A DNA stretch of 64,000 nucleotides, taken from assembly GCA_032717465.1 (NCBI GenBank), contig CM064670.1, positions 16,563,931 through 16,627,930 on the forward strand, in the 5' to 3' direction. This document shows, piece by piece, positions 1 to 10,595 of this stretch. Numbering within the stretch: the stretch's first letter is position 1; the number at the start of each line of letters is the position of its first letter. This stretch comes from Coenobita brevimanus. Taxonomy: Eukaryota; Arthropoda; Malacostraca; Decapoda; Coenobitidae. The notes under the pieces are model-generated. The model saw nothing but the letters and a program-made list of their open reading frames with translations, did not search any database and was not told the DNA's origin. Made by a program: the position numbers and the translations under genes.

Positions 1-772
1 CCATATATAAACTGCTTAAAATGGGTGACAATGGAGAACCCATACCCATACCAAAACGTTGCATGTAGAAGTTGTTGTTAAATGAAAAAGCATTCGAAGT
101 CACACATAATTTTACAAGTTCTATGAAACTGTCAGCTGGCATACCTAAGTCAATATCACATTCTGGCAATTTGTTAGCTAGAAATTCCAAAACATCATTA
201 ATGGGAACTTTGGTAAACAATGAATCAACATCGAAGCTAACCATTTTACCGGAGAAAAAGTCAAGTGATTTAATTTTCTCTATAAAATCCGAAGAGTTCT
301 TTACGTGTGCTGGGGATACTGTACCTACTACAGGGGCTAATTTATTGGCAAGAAACTGAGATAACTTATACGTAAAACACCCACACTGTGAAATTATGGG
401 ACGCAGTGGAATATTAGCTTTATGGGTCTTTGGTAATCCGTATATATATGGTAATTTAGGGTTGATCTGAATGAACTTATTGATATCAACATTAGGCACA
501 TTTTTCAACACTTCTTTCACTTTCTTGTTAAATGCTGATGCAAGTCTCTTCAGAGGGGAGGACCGTAATTTTTCGTACGTTGTGGTATCACTCAAAAGAT
601 GGTTCATTTTATTTTCATATTCAGTTTTGTCAAGAATAACCACTGTGTTACTTTTGTCCGATTTAGTTATGAAAATGTCTTCATTTTTCCCTAATTTGGT
701 GAGAACAGCACGAAATCTTCTAGGAATGGAATCAAGAGCATTAAAATGTTTCACTAACCAACTCATTATCAT
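1..772 (-). mobile_element. Penelope-like element reverse transcriptase, partial
   Basis: One frame stays open on the minus strand from an ATG at 772 (alternative ATG at 766) to the window edge, about 257 codons. It shows hallmarks of Penelope-like element RT: an ITKSDKSNTVVILDK block near the N-terminus, then YGLPKTHK and PLRPI, then the catalytic region MVSFDVDSLFTKVP, and MGSPLSPILSSLYM at the left edge. These retroelements copy RNA into DNA and usually end in a GIY-YIG endonuclease, which would lie beyond position 1. No stop or frameshift is visible in the part shown, unlike most elements here. The family's usual ORF is longer at the N-terminus, so the copy may be 5'-truncated near the microsatellites at 801-847. 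Family assignment is by motif recognition. Confidence 0.85.
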
Positions 773-800
773 TCCTCCTAGACATGGAAAATTCTCTCGA

Positions 801-816
801 TTATATATATATATAT

Positions 817-852
<36 letters not shown>

Positions 853-907
853 ATTGTTGCCATTAACCCTCCAGCCAGGGTGGAGCCGGTGGCTTACTGG
901 TTAGCAC

Positions 908-947
<40 letters not shown>
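801..947. repeat. (TA)n, (GA)n microsatellites with SINE-head-like spacer
   Basis: (TA)n lies at 801-818, (GA)n at 820-847 and a second (GA)n at 911-947. The spacer between them contains GGTGGCTTACTGGTTAGC (about 889-906), which resembles the A-box half of a tRNA-derived SINE. No B-box follows, so at most a truncated SINE head is present. Confidence 0.75.
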
Positions 948-948
<1 letters not shown>

Positions 949-1530
949 ATGTTTTCTGGAGGAGGTAAATTTTCATAAAGCCTGTCTGAAATGACCAGGC
1001 AGTTTTCCTTGCTTTTGTCATCGTACAAAACATTGTGATTTACACACTTAACAAATGCTTTACAATGTACTCATCCTGCGTCACTGGGCAAGAAAATATG
1101 TTTACTTACTTTTAACCCTGTAATGTTGTGACGCATCTTGTATTCTGTTCAAGCGAATCACACAAACCTGAAAATGCCAACATGTTCACCATAGTCTTCT
1201 TATGGTCGCGTCTTCTCAAGTATTTTGTCTGAGGTAATGTCAGAGGATTTCATTCAACTTAGAATGAGCCATAGAAGCCTAAGGGCGCCTTCTCGTCGAT
1301 TAAAGAGGCTTTCTAAAACCTCTTACATAACAGCATATTTCTAATTATAATCGTTTAAACATCTTTTTAATGGCATTTGAGCTACTAATGTATATTATCA
1401 TCAGTAAAACTAGATAAAAAAGAAAACGTGAGGGAGAAGAGTAAAGTATGCTACGTGAGACAAGTAAGTGCACTCAAACTGCAACACCCTCGCCCACCAG
1501 CTAATCTAAGGGCCAAACATTTGACTTCGC
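948..1530. other. Anonymous DNA, no gene seen
   Basis: No coding sequence or recognised element is visible. A reverse-orientation copy of the dispersed core motif (GATTTCATTCAACTT) is at about 1246-1260, far from the main cluster of that motif at 26-42 kb. Confidence 0.5.
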
Positions 1531-2080
1531 TTTGTAACCTTGACCTTCAACTGACTGCTCTCAGAATCGAATTGCTTCAATATTACGTCACCCTTTACCC
1601 CTCCACCAAGTATGGTACAAGTCGAGTCAGTATTATTTGGGATGGCCTTGCCCTGTGGCCTTGAATTTTGACTTCTCTGTGAGTATGGCCATGACTCATT
1701 GTTCTTGCAACCGAATCCCTTCATCCCTACCTAACCCTGAACCCTCTCACAAAGTTAGACCTAAATCGGATAAAAACTGTTTAAACTGATCTTTCCATGT
1801 GTCCTTGACTTTTGACCTATCTTTGTGACCTTCCCATTTAGTTGATCAGTTACATCATAGGCTTAGTTTGTTATCCCCTTACCCTGAACCTTTCCATTAA
1901 GTATGGTTTAAATCGGATTACAATTGTTTAAGCTGACTTGCTAAGTCAAACTTTTACATAGTCCACTGACCTTGACCTTTACCTATTGTTCTCAAAAGCG
2001 ATAGGCTACCTCCTTGCCTGTCCTTCAGTCCTTCCACGAAGTTTGTTTAAAACTGGATGAAAACTGTTTATTTCGTTTAA
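1530..2080 (+). repeat. Decayed tandem repeat of about 150 bp with TGACCTTTGACC heads
   Basis: Three to four diverged units follow each other. Each begins with a variant of TTGACCTTTGACCT and ends with a variant of AAGTWTGGTTTAAATCGGAT, followed by AAAACTGTTTAA (compare about 1740-1790, 1890-1940 and 2035-2070). Unit length is roughly 140-170 bp. Similar TGACCTTTGACCT repeats are widespread in marine invertebrate genomes; that comparison is from memory. No coding frame survives. Confidence 0.6.
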
Positions 2081-2082
2081 CA

Positions 2083-2255
<173 letters not shown>

Positions 2256-2370
2256 GCTGACGAAAATAAAACACCCGTTCATTGTTTGTAAGGGTGAGTG
2301 TAATTGATTGCTAATGAAGAGATGCTGGAACGCCTAAGGTAACAAGACTACGTTGCTGTGATAAACTCAC

Positions 2371-2985
2371 GTCGTGGAAGTAAGCGTCGGTGATGATCAA
2401 GTGGAAGTCCTTCCTCATGAGATAAAGCTCCCTCACGGTAGAATCATTGTAGATATTGCGAGCGTGCCACGTGAGGTTGCGGCTCAGCTCAAAGAAGGAG
2501 GTGACGGGGTGGCGGCGCATGTGGAAGAAGTTGATGTCTTCCTCGTGCAGTGAGATGTCCACCACCAACTCCGTCAGGTTGGGGTGAGAAGTTAAGCTGG
2601 GGGCCTTCGTCAGCGTTACCACCTGCATAATACACGCTCACATAACACTACATACTATACCACATAACATCATAAGAGGTAACACTACATGTGGCAGGGC
2701 TGAATGCGACGATGTGTTGTGTTGCACTGTGGGTTTGGCACCGTAGGAGCGTTTAGCGTGGCAACGTGAAATGTTGCAGTGTGTAATGTATCGGAGTGAA
2801 AAATGACTGACCTGGTGTCCGCGGAGAGCCAGGGCCTCTGCTATGGGCTGGATGACGTGCCTGTGACTCCTCATGGACACTGGCATCAACACTAGGATGT
2901 TGTAGGGCTGCTCCAGGGGACGCAACTCCCCCGACACCAGGCACCCGACCCCCACCACCAACAGTACAGCAACAATCTGCAACAT
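2371..2985 (-). CDS. UDP-glucuronosyltransferase-like gene, first two coding exons
   Basis: Exon 1 is 2812-2985 (58 codons) and exon 2 is 2371-2622 (84 codons). They join in phase 0 across a 189-bp GT-AG intron (donor CAG|GTCAGT, acceptor TTATGCAG|GTGG). Exon 2 ends at GAC|GTGAGT, a good donor. The chosen start, ATG at 2985, begins a signal-peptide-like stretch (MLQIVAVLLVVGVGCLVSG). Next comes the UGT N-terminal pattern YNILVLMPVSMRSH, HVIQPIAEALALRGHQV and VVTLTK. Exon 2 has three N-glycosylation sequons (two NLT, one NDS) and a DFHLIITDAYF segment, fitting a lumenal acceptor-binding domain. UGTs transfer sugar to small lipophilic compounds at the ER membrane. The sugar-donor half and membrane anchor are not in the window. 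Upstream in-frame ATGs exist, but TCTCAG sits directly before 2985 and could be a 5'UTR intron acceptor. Confidence 0.78.
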
Positions 2986-3120
2986 CTGAGACACACACAT
3001 ATGTCTGAGGATTTGTATAATGTTAAACAATGTTTTCAGGCGACTCAGATTCAGTTCATTATTTTAAATTTTCTCTAACATTTTATAGACAAGATAAATA
3101 TATTTCACCAGCAACCGGCC

Positions 3121-3122
<2 letters not shown>

Positions 3123-3219
<97 letters not shown>

Positions 3220-3386
3220 AGGGGTGCTGGGCGAGGCATGTCGCTGGGTGGGTACTAAGCATACCGCCCTCCGCCTATCGGTTCATAGTCGCGAAGCTCA
3301 TAGGTCCCTACCCGGGGGTTCCCTACTTTATAAAGACTTCAAAAATCCTAGTTCTGTCCAATATTCCGGACACTGGGCTCCAATGG

Positions 3387-3450
<64 letters not shown>
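3123..3450. repeat. Paired (CA)n/(TA)n microsatellites around a 175-bp spacer
   Basis: (CA)n at 3123-3170 runs into (TA)n at 3171-3215. After the spacer 3216-3390, (TA)n at about 3391-3420 runs into (CA)n at 3421-3450. The spacer has no recognised content. The order CA-TA-spacer-TA-CA is roughly mirror-like. Confidence 0.85.
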
Positions 3451-3454
<4 letters not shown>

Positions 3455-3455
3455 A

Positions 3456-3538
3456 TACAGGGTGTTTCAGAATGTTTGAAACGCATATCGGAGCCTCGCC
3501 TGATGGAATGGGTTTCAATCATTCTGAAATACCCTGTA
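3456..3538. mobile_element. Mariner-type hairpin MITE
   Basis: An 83-bp palindrome. The left arm CAGGGTGTTTCAGAATG is matched by the reverse complement of the right arm, CATTCTGAAATACCCTG, with one mismatch, and TA flanks each end (3456-3457 and 3537-3538). TA duplication plus a CAGGG terminus fits Tc1/mariner-derived non-autonomous elements. It has no coding capacity. (GA)n follows at 3543-3572. Confidence 0.8.
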
Positions 3539-3539
3539 T

Positions 3540-3574
<35 letters not shown>

Positions 3575-3734
3575 AAGTCGATAGTAGCACCTTACTTGGT
3601 TCACTGCGAACTCTTCCAACACGACCTACCTGTGCTATAAGTGGTTTTTGTTCGAGTTACTGGTTTTTGTTCGAGTTACTTATCTGCCCAGCTGTCTATA
3701 AAAATAGGTATGTACTCGTATTTTCACACTCTCT

Positions 3735-4860
3735 ATAGACAGACGCATTAGGGTGGCCACAAACATATCGCCTCCACGTTGCCTTGTCCTCTACCATTTG
3801 GGTGACCTCCCTCCAACTCACACACCCCTCTCCATCCCACCACCTCATCCTTGATTTCCCGCTCCCCCTCCCCTCCCTTTTCACCTTATTCACATACACT
3901 CTTTTAATCAGTCTCGCACTCTCCATCCACTTCACAAGTCCAATTCATCCCAGGGTACTTCTTATACCGCTTTCCATCGCATACACATCAACACCACAAC
4001 TCCCAAACACTTACTCATTCTCTGTCTGATTCCACATCTAACTCTCAAATAATTAATTACCACTGCTCTCGTTCTTGACTTTTGCCCTTCCAACAGAGTC
4101 CAGGTTTCATTTCCACTCGTTAGCATACAGATCACGTTACTGTCATACTGTGACTTTTTAACTTCCATACTAACTTCCCTTTTCCTAATCACTGCTTTCA
4201 GTGAACCAGCAACCTTCCTTCCCTGCTGTACTCTTTCATGCACTTCATCCCTTAAACTTTCACCCTTACCCATCACAATACCTAAATTATCAAATGCACT
4301 CACACTGTCCATTTCCAGACCATCGACACTCTCAGTGCATTGTTTGATTTCATTTTTCTTAAAGACCATAACTTTACCCTTAGCCATGTTCACTTTTAGG
4401 CTGTTTTTCTTACATGCACACGCAGACCCATTCACCAAGCCTTGCATCTCTCATTCATCTTCACTTAACAATACAGCGTTATCAGCAAACAACAGTACAG
4501 GCAGTTTCCAAAACCTACCCCTTCTTATTAAACACACTCCAATTTCCACTGCGCTACCCTTATACTTTTTTTAGGACTCTAAACATATACAGTATGTATA
4601 TACTGAACAACCATAAGGACATGGCATCCCTGTTTCAATCCAACATTCTGATAAAAGAAATAACTTAGTTCACTCTCCACACACGCTGCAGCTCTAGCGC
4701 CCTCATACATACTCGTACTCTTGACAGCATTCGACAACTTCCTATCTACTCTATATATTTTCAGTACCTTCCACATTCAGTGTCTGTCTACTCTGTTCTC
4801 ATTTGACATTGAGTAATACTGTCCATTACGAATCCATCTATCTCCTGGTTTAGGAAACTT
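3735..4860 (-). mobile_element. LINE fragment, copy A (5'-truncated, decayed)
   Basis: Minus-strand remnant of the same LINE family as 4975-6710. From high to low coordinate it shows a WKVLKIYRVDRKLSNAVKS block, a degraded RT active site reading LLFADNAVLL (FADD changed to FADN), a VNMAKGKVMVF block, and the C-terminal part KVAGSLKAVIRKREVSMEV. The family's 3' non-coding end lies near 3735-3790. Several frameshifts separate these blocks. The changed Asp and the frameshifts make it non-functional. Endonuclease and upstream RT motifs are missing. Confidence 0.8.
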
Positions 4861-4890
4861 CATATCCATCTTCTGTTGACTAAGTATAGT

Positions 4891-4892
<2 letters not shown>

Positions 4893-4949
<57 letters not shown>
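4893..4949. repeat. (GA)n microsatellite
   Basis: About 57 bp of GA dinucleotide separates the two LINE copies. A short ATCTATCTATC stretch at 4957-4971 marks the 3' tail of copy B. Confidence 0.95.
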
Positions 4950-4951
<2 letters not shown>

Positions 4952-4974
4952 ATTTATATCTATCTATCTATTGT

Positions 4975-6710
4975 CAGACGCCTTAATCCCTTATACTGGG
5001 TGGCCCCAAACAAATCGCCTCCACGTCACCCTGTACCCCGCCATTTCCCTGCTCTGCTCCCAATTCACACCCCTTTTCTTTTATACCTCTCAACTACATC
5101 CCTCCATCTCATCTTTGGTCTTCCCCTCTCTTTCTCCGCCTCCACCTCACTCACATACACTCTTCTCGTCAGTCTCTCACGCTCCATCCTCTCCACATGG
5201 CCAAACCACCTCAGTGTGTTTCTCCTAACGCTTCCTATCACATCCACATCCACACCACAACACTTCTTCACATTCTTATTTGTCAGTCTGTCTCTCCATG
5301 TGACTCCATAGTCTCCTCTCAAATAACTCATTCTACTGCTCCCACTCTTGACTTATGTCCCTCCAACAACGTCCAAGCTTCACTTTCATACGTTAGAGTT
5401 GGTATCACAATACTGTCATGTAATAACTTTTCCACTTCCATGCTCACTACCCTGTTTCTTATCACTGCTTTCAAGGAACCAGCAACCTTTATTCCTTGTT
5501 GTACCTTTTCAAGCACTTCATCCTCCAAACTTCCATCCTTACTCATCACACTACCCAAGTACTTAAACGTACTCACATTTTCCATTTCCTCCTGATCCAA
5601 CCTCACTGTACATTCTGACTTCATTTCTCTCGAAGACCATAACTTTACTCTTCCCTACATTCACCTTTAGATTCCGTTTCTTACACACTCTCCCAAACTC
5701 ATCCACCAAGCCTTGCAGCTCCCCTTCGTCTTCACTTAACAACACAGTATCATCTGCAAACAACAATACAGGGAGTTTCCAAACACTGCCCTCTCTCAAT
5801 AGGGCCACTCCAGCATCCACTGCCCTTCCTTGTATCTCTTTTATAACCACATCCAAGTAAAGACTGAACAACCATGGAGACATGACATATTTCTGTTTCA
5901 ACCCAACCTTCAAATAGAATAACTCACTCAGTTCACTATCCACACGCACTGCAGCCTTAGCACCCTCATACATACTCTTTACAGCATTCAACAACTTCCT
6001 ATCTACTCCATATATTCTTAATACTTTCCACAATCCTTGTTTATCCACCCTGTCATATTATGCTTTCTCCAAATCCGTGAAGGCCGTATACAACTTCTTT
6101 CCCTTCTCTAGAAACTTTTCCACTAATGATCTAAGAATGAATATCTGATCTACACAAACTCCTCCCTTCCTAAAGCCTCCCTGTTCTCCAACTAATTCCT
6201 CTGTTATTTTCCAGACTCTGTCAGTAAGTATCCTACTGTATACTTTTCCTATTATACTAAGGAGACAAATGTCCCTGTGATTACCACACACTTCTTTTTC
6301 CTCTTTTCCTTTGTACAAGGGAATAATTATACCTGACTTCCAATCATCCGGGACTTTACTTTCTTCCCAGGCCAATCTGCACATCTACCACATCCATTCT
6401 ACTACTATCTTTCCCCCATGCTTCAGCGTTTCACCACACACTCCATCAATTCCAGGGGCTTTCCCCATTTTGACTTTCTTCATTGCTTCCACAACTTCCA
6501 TCCTACTAATTTCTTCCTGTCTTCTCACCTCCCTTCTCCTCCCAGCTATTCCCCAGTCACTTATACTCGCATTACTTTAATTCTCTATGTTCAAAAATTC
6601 ATTAAAGTGTTCTCTCCATCTGCTCTTTTTCTCCCTTTTCAACTAGTAATCTACCATTTTTATCTTTCACTCCCCTACTTGACAGAAATTCGAATAACTT
6701 GAGAGAAATA
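4975..6710 (-). mobile_element. LINE fragment, copy B (reverse transcriptase)
   Basis: Minus-strand non-LTR retrotransposon RT, broken into several frames. In order: GKAPGIDGV (about 6450), WKSGIIIPLYKGKEE, GGFRKGGVCVDQIF and FTDLEKA (6058-6384); WKVLRIYGVDRKLLNAVKSM and catalytic LLFADDTVLLSEDE (5563-6048); STFKYLGSVMSKDGS and AGSLKAVI (5328-5624); then LRWFGHVERM with RGRPKMRWRD (5065-5331). The FADD box is intact here. Frameshifts lie near 6055, 5600 and 5330. No endonuclease domain is seen, so the copy is 5'-truncated. The LRWFGHVERM ending is common in arthropod LINEs; I do not assign a clade. Confidence 0.85.
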
Positions 6711-7185
6711 CGAATAATTTTAATCTCATTCATTTACAGTTCGCAGGCTATTCTTTGGGACTCACTGGTTCGGATCACCTTCATGAATCTTTATGGAATA
6801 TAGCGTTCACCTAAGGCAGAGCAGAAGAATTACTGACTGATTGCGACTGGGTGTACTTAGAGTGTAGTGGTGTAGCCTTCCCTACTGACTTGCATTCAGT
6901 TAGACCAACAATAAAGTGTGATTTACTTTGATCTTCCGAAAAGTGCGACCTTCAAATGTGACCTCTCATAAAGTGTGACCTTTTAGTGTACCCCACCATA
7001 CACTATGACTAATGATAGTGTGAAACCTACTATAACTAGTGATACTGTGCCCACTGATAATGTAAACATGGACAGAGTGATATCAGTGATTCAGCGTGAT
7101 CTTCTATACTGTACAGTTAAATCAATGTTAGTGTAACCAATGGTTTAACCATTGATAGTGTGATACATTGCAACCAGTGATAGTG
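6711..7185. other. Transition into minisatellite, no gene seen
   Basis: There is no coding sequence. From about 6900, degenerate AGTGTGACC and AGTGATAGTGTGA words lead into the regular 17-bp array, so this looks like the decayed edge of that array. Confidence 0.5.
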
Positions 7186-8000
7186 CAACCAATAATGATA
7201 CAGTGTAACTAATGATACAGTGTAACCAATGATACAGTGTAACTAATGATACAGTGTAACTAATGATACAGTGTAACTAATGATACAGTGTAACTAATGA
7301 TACAGTGTAACCAATGATACAGTGTAACCAGTGATGCAGTGTAATCAATGATACAGTGTAATCAATGATACAGTGTAATCAATGATACAGTGTAATCAAT
7401 GATACAGTGTAACAAATGATACAGTGTAATCAATGATACAGTGTAATCAATGATACAGTGTAATCAATGATACAGTGTAACAAATGATACAGTGTAATCA
7501 ATGATACAGTGTAATCAATGATACAGTGTAACAAATGATACAGTGTAATCAATGATACAGTGTAATCAATGATACAGTGTAACAAATGATAGTGTAACTA
7601 ATGATAAATCAATGATACAGTGTAACAAATGATAGTGTAACTAATGATACAGTGTAATCAATGATACAGTGTAACTAATGATACAGTGTAATCAATGATA
7701 CAGTGTAATCAATGATACAGTGTAATCAATGATACAGTGTAATCAATGATACAGTGTAATCAATGATACAGTGTAACAAATGATACAGTGTAATCAATGA
7801 TAGTGTAACTAATGATACAGTGTAACAAATGATAGTGTAACTAATGATACAGTGTAACTAGTGATGCAGTGTAACCAATGATACAGTGTAACCAATAATA
7901 CAATGTGTCCAACGAAAGTGTAACCAGTGATATGGTGTGACCAATGACATGTGGTCAATGATGCAGTGTAACTAGTGACACATTTGTGACAAGCTATAAT
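7186..8000. repeat. 17-bp minisatellite (AATGATACAGTGTAATC)
   Basis: Around 40 near-identical 17-bp units. They vary mainly at the last three bases (ATC, ACC, ACT, ACA). A few units are shortened to AATGATAGTGTAACT. The array decays beyond about 7880. Long open frames on the minus strand here arise from the repeat. Confidence 0.93.
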
Positions 8001-8024
8001 GTCATCTCTAACCACGGACACCAT

Positions 8025-9020
8025 TTACCACCAATGACACCAACAATTACCACTACTGACATCACCACGTACCATCACTGATACCACACACCACCACTGA
8101 TACCACCTACATGCACTGATGCATGACACAACCTACAACCACTGACATCATGTACAATCACTGACACCACCCACCACCAATGACACCATCCACCACCAAT
8201 GACACCACCCACCACCAATGACACCACCCACCACCAATGACACCATCCACCACCAATGACACCCCAAACCACCAATGACACCCCAAACCACCAATGACAC
8301 CCCAAACCACCAATGACACCACTTCCATCAATAACACCGCCAACCACCATGACACACTCAACCACCAATGACACCCCGCACCACTAATGACACCCCCCAC
8401 CACCAATGACACCATCCACCACCAATGGCACCCCCCACCACCAATGACACCATCCACCACCAATGGCACCTCCAACCACCAATGACACCATCCACCACTA
8501 ATGACACCCCCCACTACCAATGACACCACCCACCACCAATGACATCACCCACCACTGACATCACCCACCACCAATGACACCACCCACCACTGACACCACC
8601 CACCACCAATGACACCACTCACCACCAATGACACCACCCACCACCAATAAGACCCCCAACCACCAATGACACCACAGCCACCAATAACACCACCCACCAA
8701 CAATGACACCATGCACCGCAAATAACACCACCCACCATCAATGACACCACCTACCACCAGTAACACCTCCACCCACCACCAGCAACACCTACAACCATGA
8801 CACCACCCACCACCATGACGCCATCTACCATCACTAACACCACCCACCACCACTGATAACACCCATACCATTAACACCACCGACTAACATTGACACCATC
8901 CCCCACCACTGATACCATCCACACGACTGACACCACCCACACGACTGACACCACCTACCACCACTGACACCATCTACCATTGTTGACCACTACTACCACT
9001 GACACCAACTACCACTGCTG
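8025..9020. repeat. 19-bp minisatellite (AATGACACCACCCACCACC)
   Basis: About 50 units with a dominant 19-bp period and CCACTGACACC variants at both edges. Because 19 is not a multiple of 3, the minus-strand frames read a 19-residue Trp/Val/Gly peptide repeat. That is a repeat artefact and not a protein. Confidence 0.9.
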
Positions 9021-9039
9021 ACACCACTCACCACAAATT

Positions 9040-9465
9040 ATCCTGTGTCTAATGGTAGTGTTACTAATAATACAGTGAAACCAGTGATACAAGGTGTCCA
9101 GAGATAAAGTGTACCCAGTGATACAGGGTGTCCAATGATAAAGTGTACCCAGTGATACAGGGTGTCCAATGATAAAGTGTACCCAGTGATACAGGGTGTC
9201 CAATGATAAAGTGTAACCAGTGATACAGGGTGTCCAATAATAAAGTGTAACCAGTGATACAGGGTGTCCAATAATAAAGTGTACCCAGTGATACAGGGTG
9301 TCCAATGATAAAGTGTACCCAGTGATACAGGGTGTCCAATGATAAAGTGTACCCAGTGATACAGGGTGTCCAATGATAAAGTGTACGCAATGACACAGGG
9401 TGTTCAGTAACACATGGTAGTCAATGATACAGTGTAACCAGTGATACATTGTGACAAAATACAGT
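9040..9465. repeat. 34-bp higher-order minisatellite built from 17-bp halves
   Basis: Around nine units of 34 bp alternate AGTGATACAGGGTGTCC and AATGATAAAGTGTACCC. Each half is a variant of the 17-bp unit at 7186-8000, so this is a dimeric higher-order repeat. Two diverged monomer-like units follow up to 9465. Confidence 0.9.
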
Positions 9466-9469
9466 GTTG

Positions 9470-9711
9470 TCTACAACCACGAACATCATTTACCATCACT
9501 GACACCAACAATTACCACCACTGACATCACCACCTACCACCACTGACACCACCTCCACTACTGACAAACCCACCACCACTGACACCACCTGCCACCACTG
9601 ACACTCCGATCACCACTGGCATCACCTACCATCACTTCACCACTTACCACCACTTACACCACCACTTACCACCACTGACACCACCACCTATCACCACTGA
9701 CACCATTGTAA
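9470..9711. repeat. CCACCACTGACACCACC minisatellite, left block
   Basis: Irregular 18-19 bp ACCACCACTGACACC units. The same sequence resumes at 25036-25870, which marks the two sides of the nested insertions between them. Confidence 0.88.
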
Positions 9712-9721
9712 TATGCAAAGT

Positions 9722-9817
9722 AAGTAAGCAGATGTTGGTGGAATCTTTTTGCTGTGTCTTGATGACTTGACCGCGCTAACAAGCAATGAAAGTTTCACTT
9801 TCAGCGATGACAGTTTC
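9722..9817 (-). pseudogene. Integrase fragment, distal part (split by the Gypsy insertion)
   Basis: Read on the minus strand as a continuation of 24736-24985, this encodes KLSSLKVKLSL and ends near VKSSRHSKK. It matches the region after the integrase core in the inner Gypsy element here (compare DDYSKLRLREFQ at about 20860-20890). It is cut from its other half by the element whose TSD is ACAT. No promoter or LTR is visible. Confidence 0.7.
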
Positions 9818-9821
9818 ACAT
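9818..9821. repeat. Target-site duplication ACAT (left) of outer Gypsy element
   Basis: ACAT directly precedes the 5' LTR and is repeated at 24732-24735 directly after the 3' LTR. The 4-bp length fits Ty3/Gypsy integration. Confidence 0.85.
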
Positions 9822-10567
9822 TGTGGCGTATATTACACCACAAAGTTATATTCGTATTGTACCTCGCATTTCACCCACACAAGTGGTTTCCTTCCCGCGT
9901 GGTCCCTCGTGGTTTTTCCCCACTTTGTTCTCTTATTTACTGTGGTTACTCGTGCAGCTACCAATAGTATTAAATTTCTCATTCCTCCTCATCTGTACTA
10001 GTGCCGCTACCAATAATATTCGATTTTCCATCCCTCCTCACCTGTACTAGTGCCGCTACCAATAATATTCGATCTCTCATTCCTACTCGCCGGTAGTGGT
10101 GCCAAAACCAATCAGATTCGGCTATTCAAACGAACTAAGCGTGCTTGTGCTCCACCTACCTCATTAAGGGGTTTAAAACCGAGCAGGCGACCTAGTCCAC
10201 GCCCCCTTTTTCCCTCTGAACTTCACCTGGCTAAGTACCTGCCCCGCTCGCCGTCTCTCCTGGTAAATCTGGCCACGTGGTATGACTTTACAAATACAAT
10301 ACATGTAACACATCAGCTCAGCACTACCGCTCCTCACTAAATTCATTGCTCATATTTTAGTTTGTAACTATCTCTCTAAACAATTGATCTACACATGCTG
10401 CAAATATAATTACCTTGTACTACTTGAAGTCATGTAATAACTCTGAATTGTTCTAAGTGAATAATCACTGCCCCATCTATTTCTTTCCATCACATGTGTG
10501 TTTATCAGTCCTTACCATTTGCCTTGGTGAAGCCCTAGTACAATATACCCATAACTAAAACACTACA
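9822..10567 (+). mobile_element. 5' LTR of outer Gypsy element
   Basis: Starts TGTGGCG and ends ACACTACA (TG...CA). It is a clear copy of the 3' LTR at 23995-24731, with many small differences, so the insertion is not recent. Internally it carries three direct repeats of GTACTAGTGCCGCTACCAAT-like sequence (about 9945-10075). Confidence 0.92.
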
Positions 10568-10568
10568 T

Positions 10569-10585
10569 TGGTGACTTCCCGGAGT
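10569..10585 (+). promoter_or_regulatory. Primer binding site of outer Gypsy element
   Basis: TGGTGACTTCCCGGAGT starts one base after the LTR. The position and TGG start are as expected for annealing of a tRNA 3' CCA end. The tRNA species is not assigned. Confidence 0.65.
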
Positions 10586-10595
10586 GTTAAAGAAC

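Noticed and set aside
2638..2811. Extension of the UGT-like exon 1 frame past the donor (about 57 more codons)
   Set aside because: Sequence after CAG|GTCAGT loses UGT similarity, while the next exon joins in frame exactly at the splice sites, so this is intron.
7186..8000. CRISPR-like appearance of short regular repeats
   Set aside because: Units are contiguous 17-mers with no unique spacers and no cas genes. The context is eukaryotic.
8075..9449. Several 100-146 codon Trp/Val/Gly- or His/Leu-rich frames on the minus strand
   Set aside because: They are direct translations of 19-bp and 34-bp minisatellites. The peptide period equals the DNA period in residues, as expected for an artefact.
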